Positions 20,763 through 29,689 of a stretch of 64,000 nucleotides of DNA are shown in pieces. The stretch is from Bacteroidales bacterium. GTDB lineage: Bacteria > Bacteroidota > Bacteroidia > Bacteroidales > F082. The position numbers and the translations under genes are program-made. Position 1 is the first letter of the stretch, and the number at the start of each line of letters is the position of its first letter. The DNA lies in the NCBI GenBank assembly GCA_016936505.1, contig JAFGXS010000011.1, forward strand, positions 62,001 to 126,000, in the 5' to 3' direction. The notes beneath the pieces were generated by a model, which ran no database searches, was not told where the DNA came from, and worked only from the letters and a program-made list of their open reading frames with translations.

Positions 20763-21461
20763 TTACCCATTTTGTAAAGGTTTTAATAAAAAAGTTCTCA
20801 ATATTAGCACCAGAGTTCCTGACAACAATATGGTTTTTATCCAAAAATTTTGTGGCAGAACACATAACGCAATGATGCTGAATAAACCAAATAACAATAT
20901 ACGGGCTTTATATTCTTTCAAAGAAATGAGTCTTTTTTGTATGATAATCATTAAAAAACTGATTATTCCAACAACCCCGATAAAGAACGAAAGATTACGA
21001 CTTAAACCATCTTCTTTTATCCAGAAGAAAGGAATAGCTGTATAAATAAGAGAAAGGAAAAAGCCCGTTATCAATGAAATCCGATCAGGGTTGAAACTTT
21101 GTTTCGAATTAATTTTTTGTAAAAACTTATCTTGCTCAGCATCCTTGAAATCTTTTTCAGAAACCGGCTTAGCTACAAGCACTTTTTTAAACAAATCCAA
21201 TAAAATACCTGGAAAATATTCTCTAAAGGAGTAATAAACTATTATAAACTCTTCTTGCTTTTTTTCATCTAAACGTATTCTTGTGTGATACGGAAATCCA
21301 TAAAAGAAGGACAGGTTTTGTCCTTCTTTTACTTCAACAACCTGAGTTTCTCCAACACTTAGCTCCGCAATTTTATGACCACCTGAACGCACTCTTAATT
21401 TCATTCCAATATCCAGGTAAAAACTTACAAGAAAAAAAAATTTAATATGAACCTTCTTCAT
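20763..21461 (-). CDS. Hypothetical membrane protein (multiple C-terminal TM helices)
   Basis: ~233 aa ORF; ATG at 21461 4 nt after preceding stop; 5 or so hydrophobic segments. Confidence 0.65.
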   Translation of the reverse strand: MKKVHIKFFFLVSFYLDIGMKLRVRSGGHKIAELSVGETQVVEVKEGQNLSFFYGFPYHTRIRLDEKKQEEFIIVYYSFREYFPGILLDLFKKVLVAKPVSEKDFKDAEQDKFLQKINSKQSFNPDRISLITGFFLSLIYTAIPFFWIKEDGLSRNLSFFIGVVGIISFLMIIIQKRLISLKEYKARILLFGLFSIIALCVLPQNFWIKTILLSGTLVLILRTFLLKPLQNG

Positions 21462-21465
21462 AAGT

Positions 21466-22229
21466 CTAATCAATCATTGATGCTACAGCTGCACTACCAA
21501 GAATCACGCCAAAATAACCCCAAGGTCCAAAAACCGCAGCCGTTGTTGCTACTCCAGACACTACAGAAGCTCCTGCTCCTCCAACATCACGATAAACCCA
21601 ACTGGGCAATTCATCTTGCACAGCATATCCTGATTTAAAAGAACCATTTCCTGTTGACCAATATTCGCGAGATGATTTTGCTATTGCCATAACACATTGT
21701 AACTGTTCTTTTTCTGTATCTAACATGTTATTAGCATCATCTAATTTCTTTTGGTACTGTTTTATTATGCTGATAACTGTATCAGGATATGATAAATAAG
21801 GTTCTATTGCATCATAAAATTGAACGATAAACAGATATTCAGCTTCACTGTATTTTCCTTCTTGATATAAGCTATTTATAACCTCATAATTTTTCTGAAA
21901 TGTATAAGCTGATGAAGATAATTGCCTAATATTTAAAAGAATACCTGAATCTTTTTGAACAATTTCGCTAAATAATGGAGTAATTCCTTTCCCTTTGAAG
22001 TATTTATCGACAACAGCAATCTTTTCATTTATACTGACTTCTTCTTTCGTTCCAAACTTATAGTGAGAGTAATACAAATCAAGAATCTGATTATGCATAG
22101 GGCCAATATTTTCCAAATTGATAGATTTATTATCTGTTCCTATTTCAGTACCATTTTTTTTGTACATCCAGACATAAAAATTGTAACCCCTATAAAAGTA
22201 ATTAAAGTGAATATAATTTTTGTTTTCAT
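21466..22229 (-). pseudogene. Hypothetical lipoprotein with signal peptide out of frame (A8 tract frameshift); mature ORF 21466..22167
   Basis: MKTKIIFTLITFIGVTIFMSGCTKK starts at 22229, but A8 at 22161-22154 puts it one base out of frame with NGTEIGTDNKSINLENIG...; one extra A restores a single ORF. Confidence 0.7.
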
Positions 22230-22708
22230 TTTTTTTGATTTATCTGATTGGTCTAATTATCTATTAGGTTTTTATTATTGTTGATTCTGTTTCGAACCTT
22301 CCATCACCAACGGAATGTTCAGGTAAATAAATATTTTAATACTTTTGCCGGCTACCTCCTTTCTTTGTATTATAGATTATTACTCGCATGATAATTTTGT
22401 TTCATTGATAGGAGGTTTTTTCTCCTCTCGTTTTTCTACAAAAAATCCTTTGAAAAATTCAATCAGGTTTGTCAGGATTTTCTTCTTGTTAATTGTTTCA
22501 CCAAAATTAAAAAAAATAGCCGCCACACATTTAGAATAATTCTAAATGCCCCGCCTACAAATGAATTCTTTCCCATTAGAATCATCTCAATTATTTCCTG
22601 AAAAAAGAGTTAAAATTTCTGTGTTTTTAGCAGCAGTTTAGTTATTTTTGAACAACTAGTTTTTCAATCCTCCCAGATTGTCTTTTAACCAATACTAAAC
22701 TGACTGCC

Positions 22709-24283
22709 ATGAAAAAATTTGTTGTCCATCAAATCCTCAACCACGCGTTGATCACCCATCCCGAACAGAAAATTGTTTCCGACGGAAAAACTTTTACTTA
22801 CCGAGAATTTTATTCCCGAGTTCTTAAACTGGCCAACTGTTTGAAAGCAAAAGGAATAAAAAAAGGTACCGTGGTCGGTGTGCTGGATGTAAACACGCAC
22901 CGCTTCCTCGAAATGCACTATGCCTGTTCCATGCTGGGAGCCGTGCTCCACACCATCAATTTCCGGCTGGCTCCGGAACAAATGGTGTATTCTATGGTTC
23001 ATGCCGGAGATGAATGGATTTTTGTTTCCGATATTTTTGTCCAGGCTGTAAAACCGTTATTCGGCAAATTCCCCAACTGGGTGCTGATGAGCGATAACAC
23101 CGATCAGCCGTTGCCCGAAGCAAAACAAGCTTTTAATTTTGAAAAACTGGTAGAAGAAGGCGAAGAAAAAGAATTGCCTGAAGCCGACGAGATTCAGGAA
23201 GACGATGTGTTTTCCATTTTTTATACCACCGGAACCACAGGCAGTCCCAAAGGCATTCAGTACGAACATCGCACCATGCTGACCGGTGCAATACAATTAT
23301 TTCACCACATGGCTTTGCACAAATACGGTGCCCGGCTCAGCAACCGCGATGTATTTATGCCGCTGATCCCGTTTTTCCATATCCATGCCTGGGGAACGGC
23401 TTTCTTTCCCATTTATCTTGGCGCCAAATTGGTGTTGCCGGGAGCCGCTGATGCTGCCGGACAATTGGCCCTTATCCAAAAAGAAAACGTCAGTTGGATG
23501 AATATGGTGCCAACCCAGTTGCAGATGCTGCTGGAACAGGAAGGTTTTGGGAACATCAAAGTGCTGACAGGCGGCAGTCCGTTTGCTTCGGGCATCGCCC
23601 AGCGGGCAGCCAAAGCCGGGGTGGAATTCAGCCTGATCTACGGAGGTTCCGATCAGCTGGGAACCGCTATTTCAGTGGTGCCCGAAGATGTGGAACCCGA
23701 CACCGACGAAGCGCTGGAATGGCGCAGGGTGGGCATGCGTCCTTTCCCACTGGTGGAAATTTCCATCCGCGATAAAGAAGGCAACGAAGTACCCCACGAT
23801 GGCAAAACACTGGGGTCCGTCTGGGTGCGGAGTCCCTGGCTACCCAAAGGTTATTACAAAGATCCCGAAACCACCAACAAACATTTTATCAATGGCTGGT
23901 TCCGAACCGGTGATTTAGGTTATTTCCATAAGAACCACGCCATTTACGTTGCCGACCGCGAAGGCGATGCCATTAAAAGTGGTGGAGAATGGATCCCCAC
24001 CGGCGTGCTGGAAGCCCTGCTTTCAGAACACGATGCCGTGCAACAGGTGGCCGTCATTCCCTTCCACGACGAACAATGGGGACAACGACCGTTAGCCGTG
24101 ATCAAATCCAAAGCTGAAGTTTCCGAAAAAGAGCTGAGCGATTTTCTCTTAGCCAAAGTCCCCGAAGGCAAACTGGCCAAATTCTGGATACCAGACCGTT
24201 ATGTTTTTGTGGATGAGATTCCGCTCACCAGCGCCGGGAAATTGAATAAGAAAGTCTTGAAGGAAGAATATTCAAAATTGTAA
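22709..24283 (+). CDS. Fatty-acyl-CoA synthetase (AMP-dependent ligase)
   Basis: IFYTTGTTGSPKGIQYEHRTML, GWFRTGDLG, LTSAGKLNKKVLKEEY. Confidence 0.92.
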   Translation: MKKFVVHQILNHALITHPEQKIVSDGKTFTYREFYSRVLKLANCLKAKGIKKGTVVGVLDVNTHRFLEMHYACSMLGAVLHTINFRLAPEQMVYSMVHAGDEWIFVSDIFVQAVKPLFGKFPNWVLMSDNTDQPLPEAKQAFNFEKLVEEGEEKELPEADEIQEDDVFSIFYTTGTTGSPKGIQYEHRTMLTGAIQLFHHMALHKYGARLSNRDVFMPLIPFFHIHAWGTAFFPIYLGAKLVLPGAADAAGQLALIQKENVSWMNMVPTQLQMLLEQEGFGNIKVLTGGSPFASGIAQRAAKAGVEFSLIYGGSDQLGTAISVVPEDVEPDTDEALEWRRVGMRPFPLVEISIRDKEGNEVPHDGKTLGSVWVRSPWLPKGYYKDPETTNKHFINGWFRTGDLGYFHKNHAIYVADREGDAIKSGGEWIPTGVLEALLSEHDAVQQVAVIPFHDEQWGQRPLAVIKSKAEVSEKELSDFLLAKVPEGKLAKFWIPDRYVFVDEIPLTSAGKLNKKVLKEEYSKL

Positions 24284-24321
24284 TCAATTTTTATAAAAAA
24301 TAACCTTAAAAAATTAATCTC

Positions 24322-25575
24322 ATGTCAATGAATGTATTAATGACCGACGAAGACAGAACGCTACAGCAAAGAGCGCAGGACTTTACCAAATGGGTACCAA
24401 CCCAGTTGCTGCTGGACATGGATGCCGAAAAAGTGCGGTATCCGACAGAATTCATCCGCGAAGCAGGAAAAAGAAATCTGCTGGGACTTCGGTTCGACAA
24501 AAAATGGGGCGGCTCAGGCATGCCCTGGAGCAGTGAAATGATTGCCTTAGAAGAAATCGGGGTACTGGGCACATCGCTTGGCTGCTTGTATTCGCTGTTT
24601 TCCATCGTGGGCGAAGCCATCCATGTGTTCGGCACTGAAGAACAAAAAGAACGTTTTCTCATTCCCATGCTCAAAGGAGAAATCGGCGTGGCTGAAGGGC
24701 TTACTGAACCCCGTGGCGGTTCCGACTTTTTTGCGGCCACCACCAAAGCCAAACGCGTAGGCGACACCTTTTACCTCAACGGACAAAAGCGTTTTGTCGT
24801 TGGTGCCGAAGGCGCTGACCTCATTTTAGTCTATGCCATTGTGGAAGGTATCGACGATCCAAAAAAAGCCATGACCGCTTTCCTGGTGGAAAGAGGCCCC
24901 GGTGTGGAAGTGGAACATGTATATGGCCTGATGGGAACCCGTGGTGGCGGCACCGGACGATTAGTATTCAAAGATGCGAAGGTGCCATTGAAAAATGTAT
25001 TAGGAGGTGAGGCCGGCATTGGCAACGGAACCAAAGTTTTCCACCAAATGATGGTTCCCGAAAGATTGACTTCAGCCGGTGGCGCTGTGGGCATGGCTCG
25101 CGGTGCACTGGAAGTAGCAGCCCGCTATGCTGACAAGCGCAAAGCTTTCGGCCAAAAAATCCGCGCATTTGAAGCCGTCAGCGCCAAAGTTTCCGACAGT
25201 CTCACCCTGCTGGATGCTTCCCGCGCCATCAACTATCTGGCAGCAAACACTGCTGACGCTCCGGTATCGGCAGGAAAAATCCGGCGGCTGGTTTCCGAGT
25301 CCAAGAAATTCTCCACCGAATCGGCATGGAAAGTAGTGAACCACGCCATGCAAATCATGGGCGGCATCGGTTACACCAATATTTATCCCGTGGAAAAAAT
25401 GCTCCGCGATGTACGGCTCATCACCATTTGGACCGGTACCAACGAAATCATGGATTTGGTAATCCAGCATGAATTCTACAAGGAATTTTTGAATCAAAAG
25501 CTGAACAGCCGCGACACCGAACCCGATGCCGAAGGCGCAACTTATAAAGAAGAAAAAGTGTACAACGACGATTAA
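24322..25575 (+). CDS. Acyl-CoA dehydrogenase
   Basis: [69 protein letters not shown]. Confidence 0.93.
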   Translation: MSMNVLMTDEDRTLQQRAQDFTKWVPTQLLLDMDAEKVRYPTEFIREAGKRNLLGLRFDKKWGGSGMPWSSEMIALEEIGVLGTSLGCLYSLFSIVGEAIHVFGTEEQKERFLIPMLKGEIGVAEGLTEPRGGSDFFAATTKAKRVGDTFYLNGQKRFVVGAEGADLILVYAIVEGIDDPKKAMTAFLVERGPGVEVEHVYGLMGTRGGGTGRLVFKDAKVPLKNVLGGEAGIGNGTKVFHQMMVPERLTSAGGAVGMARGALEVAARYADKRKAFGQKIRAFEAVSAKVSDSLTLLDASRAINYLAANTADAPVSAGKIRRLVSESKKFSTESAWKVVNHAMQIMGGIGYTNIYPVEKMLRDVRLITIWTGTNEIMDLVIQHEFYKEFLNQKLNSRDTEPDAEGATYKEEKVYNDD

Positions 25576-25587
25576 AATTTTTGTGTT

Positions 25588-27264
25588 ATGGAACCTTACA
25601 AAGAAGTCAGAGGAATGAATTTTTTTAGCACCGACAAAATGCTGCTTGATTTTCTCAGGGAATATGACGTTGCTTTTCTGGAACGCAACCAACAACATCT
25701 TTCCGACTTCGGCCTCTGGGTAGGCAACGAAGTGGATGAAGAAGCCGAATATTCAGACCGGTACGCTGAACCGAAACTGGAAGCTTTTGAAAAATACGGG
25801 AACAAAACCAACCACATTGTGTTTAATCCCCGGTACAAAAAAGCACATGCAGAAACTTATGCAAGAGGCATCATTGGACAGGCGTATGGAGAAAATCCGG
25901 AACCGCACCTGATCAGCTTTGTAATGGGTTATTTATTATCACATACTGATATTTCCATCCATTGCCCTGTTACCATGACCGGGGCAGTGGCATATGTGCT
26001 CAACACTTTGGCTCCCGAAGCCGTCAAAGACAAATATCTTTATGAACTCATCCGCATGGACGGAAAAGCCCTGTCTGGAGGAACCTGGGCCACCGAACTG
26101 CACGGAGGTTCCGATGTAGGGGCCACAACCACCGTTGCTAAAAAATCAGGAAATGCTTTTCAACTGACCGGTTTGAAATGGTTTACCAGTAATGCCGATT
26201 CAGGATTAGCCGTAGCCACTGCCCGCCCCGATGAAAGCATTTATGGAAGCAAAGGATTGGGATTTTACCTGGTACCCAGCCATCTGGATGATGGCAGTGA
26301 AAACAACTACCACATTCGCAGGTTAAAAGAAAAAATCGGCACCAGGGCACTGGCCACAGGAGAGATTGATCTCGAAGGCGCTTTTGCCGAAGAAATTGTA
26401 CCGCCGCCATACGGACTCAAAGCCATGATGGAAGCGCTGGAATACAGTCGAATTCACAACACCGTTAGTGCCAGCGGCAGCCACCGAAGAGCATTTCTTG
26501 AAGCCATGGCCTGGACCCGGCAACGGGAAGCTTTTAGCCACAATATCCTTCAATATCCTATGGTTCAGGATGAACTACTGAAAATATTGTTTTATCTCGA
26601 AGCTTCTTTTGCGCTTTCCTTTGAATCGGCCCGCTATTTTGACAAAGCGCTGGCAGACGAAACTAACCGCCCCTGGCTGCGACTGGCCACGGCTCTGGCC
26701 AAATACCAAACCGCCGAATGGGCTGTACAGGCTGCCAAGGACAGTATGGAAATCATCGGAGGTAATGCCTACACTTATGAGTTTCCCATGTCTCGGATCA
26801 TGCGCGATGTGTACAGCCTCATTCTTTGGGAAGGCCCGGCCAACATCCAGGCCATTGAAGTTGCCCGCATGTGTACCGGTAAAAACCTTACTGCTTATGA
26901 TGAATACCGCAAAAAAATAACGGAACTTATTCAGCTGTCTGCTTCCACCTGGAAACAGGAAACAGAATACGTTAACCAACAAATGCAACTCATAGAAAGT
27001 TTTGTGAATGCCATGCAAACCGATCCGTCAGCTATTCAATTGTATTCAAGAAAAACCATGGCTGCCATGAGCCGGACACTGGCAGCTGCCCTGTTACTCG
27101 ATAAAGCCTATCGGGCTGTAGAACATGACAATAATTTCAGAATGTATTTGGTAGCGAAAGGATATATTGATCATTTGCAGCAAGTTACAGCTCCGGGAAG
27201 TGAAGCCCTGAACAGAAAACACTTTAAAGCCATATTATTTTATGAACCCGTTTCCCGGTTATAA
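25588..27264 (+). CDS. Acyl-CoA dehydrogenase family protein (large, FadE/AidB-like)
   Basis: TMTGAVAYVLNTLAP, SGGTWATELHGGSDVGATTTVAKK, MEIIGGNAYTYEFPMSRIMRDVYSLILWEGPANIQ. Confidence 0.9.
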   Translation: MEPYKEVRGMNFFSTDKMLLDFLREYDVAFLERNQQHLSDFGLWVGNEVDEEAEYSDRYAEPKLEAFEKYGNKTNHIVFNPRYKKAHAETYARGIIGQAYGENPEPHLISFVMGYLLSHTDISIHCPVTMTGAVAYVLNTLAPEAVKDKYLYELIRMDGKALSGGTWATELHGGSDVGATTTVAKKSGNAFQLTGLKWFTSNADSGLAVATARPDESIYGSKGLGFYLVPSHLDDGSENNYHIRRLKEKIGTRALATGEIDLEGAFAEEIVPPPYGLKAMMEALEYSRIHNTVSASGSHRRAFLEAMAWTRQREAFSHNILQYPMVQDELLKILFYLEASFALSFESARYFDKALADETNRPWLRLATALAKYQTAEWAVQAAKDSMEIIGGNAYTYEFPMSRIMRDVYSLILWEGPANIQAIEVARMCTGKNLTAYDEYRKKITELIQLSASTWKQETEYVNQQMQLIESFVNAMQTDPSAIQLYSRKTMAAMSRTLAAALLLDKAYRAVEHDNNFRMYLVAKGYIDHLQQVTAPGSEALNRKHFKAILFYEPVSRL

Positions 27265-27288
27265 AAGAACGTTTTAAATCTGATTTGT

Positions 27289-27696
27289 ATGGAAAATTTG
27301 TTTGAATTTGGAGCAGGCATTTTAAATGCGCAGCCTTTCAGTCAACTGTTGGGTGTAAAACTAGTCCGTTTTGAACCCGGTAAAGCAGAAATGGCTATGG
27401 AAATTGATGAAAAGCACAAACAACAACATGGTTTTGTACACGGAGGGGTTATCAGTTACCTTGCCGATAATTGCCTGACATTTGCAGGAGGATCGGTTTT
27501 AGGGGATTCACTAACAGTTGAATATAAAATCAATTATCTAAAACCGGCAAAAGGAGAAAAATTAATTGCACGGGGTTCCGTAATTTCATCAGGAAAAACA
27601 CAAGCTGTTTCCGAATGCAAAATTTATTCGTTAAACGGCAATGAAGAAAAACTGATTGCAGCAGCCCAGGGAACAATTGTTTCCGTAAAACACTGA
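27289..27696 (+). CDS. PaaI-family hotdog thioesterase
   Basis: HKQQHGFVHGGVISYLADNCLTFAGGSVLGDSLTVEYKINYLKPAKGEKL. Confidence 0.9.
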   Translation: MENLFEFGAGILNAQPFSQLLGVKLVRFEPGKAEMAMEIDEKHKQQHGFVHGGVISYLADNCLTFAGGSVLGDSLTVEYKINYLKPAKGEKLIARGSVISSGKTQAVSECKIYSLNGNEEKLIAAAQGTIVSVKH

Positions 27697-27804
27697 TATT
27701 GTTATATTAATACATTTGCAAAACCATTAGGGCGATTTGTCTCAAAACTCCCATGAACTATGTATTTCTTGTTAAATAATACTAATTGACAAACCGTTAT
27801 TTTT

Positions 27805-27830
27805 ATATGTTCGTATATTTGCGAACAAAT
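27805..27830 (+). promoter_or_regulatory. Inverted-repeat operator overlapping -7 promoter box of ArsR-family gene
   Basis: ATATGTTCG-tatatttg-CGAACAAAT: 8/9 matching arms; centre is a TATATTTG -7 box. Confidence 0.65.
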
Positions 27831-27839
27831 AAAATAAAG

Positions 27840-28142
27840 ATGCCTGACGAATTCCAATTTACAAATGAAACCATACAAGCCTCACGGCTGGCAAAAGCTT
27901 TCAGTCATCCCGTAAGGTTATACATATTAAAACAACTATCGCAAGACAAGTGTTGCTACAGCAGTGACTTATCGACCATTCTACCTATTGCAAAGTCAAC
28001 ACTTTCACAACATCTGAAAGAACTTAGAGATGCCGGTCTTATTCATGGCACAATCGAATCCCCCAAGATCAAATACTGTTTGAATAAAGAGGTTTGGGAA
28101 TTGGCCCGATCTTTTTTTCAGGATGTATTCCAGTTGTCTTAA
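27840..28142 (+). CDS. ArsR-family winged-helix transcriptional regulator
   Basis: LAKAFSHPVRLYILKQLSQDKCCYSSDLSTILPIAKSTLSQHLKELRDAGLIHG; ATG at 27840. Confidence 0.9.
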   Translation: MPDEFQFTNETIQASRLAKAFSHPVRLYILKQLSQDKCCYSSDLSTILPIAKSTLSQHLKELRDAGLIHGTIESPKIKYCLNKEVWELARSFFQDVFQLS

Positions 28143-28221
28143 AATCTTCATATCATATTTTGTAAGGTTTTCTTTTTTCATCCGTCAAAAGAAACAAAAC
28201 AGTACAATAAAACATTAAAAA

Positions 28222-28686
28222 ATGACACGAGAAAAATCAGAAATAAAAGTTGTGGTAGAGGGAAAATCAGAAACCCCCACAAGAATTAACATAAAATCAG
28301 GAAAATTCAGCATGACCATTGATGAACCGGAGCAAATGGGGGGAACCGATTTGGGTCCGACACCAATGCAGGCTCTTTTAATGGCTCTGGCAGGATGTCT
28401 TAACATCACAGGAAATTTTGTTGCCCGACAAAAAAACATGGAAATTAACAATATGAGTGTCCGTATTGAAGGAACCATGAATCCAAGTGTTTTTATGGGT
28501 ATGTCATCTGACGGCCGTGCCGGATTTAGCGAAATAGAGGTTCATATTGATGCAGATTTCCCCAATTCAACAGATCAGGAAATTGATGAATGGGTCAGAG
28601 AAACCGAAAAACGCTTCCCTGTAACTGACAATATCAAAGACAAAACAAGAATTGTGGTTCATACAAGGGAACTCAATAATAAATAA
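28222..28686 (+). CDS. OsmC-family protein
   Basis: DLGPTPMQALLMALAGCLNITGNFVARQKNMEINNMSVRIEG. Confidence 0.88.
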   Translation: MTREKSEIKVVVEGKSETPTRINIKSGKFSMTIDEPEQMGGTDLGPTPMQALLMALAGCLNITGNFVARQKNMEINNMSVRIEGTMNPSVFMGMSSDGRAGFSEIEVHIDADFPNSTDQEIDEWVRETEKRFPVTDNIKDKTRIVVHTRELNNK

Positions 28687-28776
28687 TCTATTTCTCAACC
28701 AAACTAATATCATCATACTAATCTGGCTGATGAATTTTTCTTGTTATTTTTACAATCTTGTGAAAAGAACAAGAAA

Positions 28777-29601
28777 ATGGAAATTTCCTCAACTCAGGCT
28801 AAGGTTAAAGAATGGGGCTATACACTCGTTATATCAACCATATCGGGTCTTTTTGCCTATCTACTTCTACACTTACTAACCGGACTTTCGGTTCTATACT
28901 TCAGCTACGACCTGAATATAAAAGCTGTTCTTGAAACAAAAGGAATTCTGTTTTTGAACACTCCAGGAAATTCAGATTGGACCAAAGACGCCACCATCAC
29001 CGTTTTTTTGGTAAAGCCCATACTCAACCTGCTGTTGGCAGTAATCAGCATGATTATTTACACATTAATTAAAAACAAAAGTCAGTCCTTCTCCTTCTTC
29101 ATCATCTGGATTATCGTTTTTGGTCTGAACAATATGTTTGGAACCCTTGCCGAAAATGGCCTGATGAAAACCGGAATTTACAACGTGGTTGAGGTTATGA
29201 ACCTTGGAACCATAGCCTTTGTGTTGGTACTGGGTATATCGGTTTATTTTCTTTATATTTCGGGGATTGGAACCGGAAAAATTATACTTCTCACTCTGGC
29301 CAATAAAAACAAAACCAATAACCACATCCACCTTTTATATTTAATCATAGCCTATTTAATCCCCTGGACATTAATTTTTTGGCTTACTTTTTCATTTAGT
29401 GACCTTAACATCAAAATTGCCTATTTGTTTGGAAGCATTATTCTGGTTTCCACATTAAGATCAAAGGGACCTGAAAATGAAGGAATTCACTTAAACCCTC
29501 TCCCTGGTTTCTTCTGGTTTGATGTCGTAAGCACATTACTCTTTATAATAGGCATCTTCTTTATGTTGCAACTGTTCTCCATGAATATTCAGTTACACTA
29601 A
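28777..29601 (+). CDS. Hypothetical multi-pass membrane protein
   Basis: ~275 aa with repeated hydrophobic segments; ATG at 28777. Confidence 0.7.
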   Translation: MEISSTQAKVKEWGYTLVISTISGLFAYLLLHLLTGLSVLYFSYDLNIKAVLETKGILFLNTPGNSDWTKDATITVFLVKPILNLLLAVISMIIYTLIKNKSQSFSFFIIWIIVFGLNNMFGTLAENGLMKTGIYNVVEVMNLGTIAFVLVLGISVYFLYISGIGTGKIILLTLANKNKTNNHIHLLYLIIAYLIPWTLIFWLTFSFSDLNIKIAYLFGSIILVSTLRSKGPENEGIHLNPLPGFFWFDVVSTLLFIIGIFFMLQLFSMNIQLH

Positions 29602-29689
29602 CTTACATTCATTTCATGCTTATTTAAAATCCTTTTAATTTGGATTTTATTTAATTTTATCCGAAAAATTTCTCACTAAACAAATTAAC

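Noticed and set aside
22345-22539. 64-aa ORF upstream of acyl-CoA ligase
   Set aside because: No family, no clear promoter or homologue seen; chance ORF in AT-rich gap.
25072-25698. 208-aa minus-strand ORF antisense to acyl-CoA dehydrogenases
   Set aside because: Lies across well-supported sense genes in GC-richer DNA; no recognisable domain; antisense shadow of codon bias.
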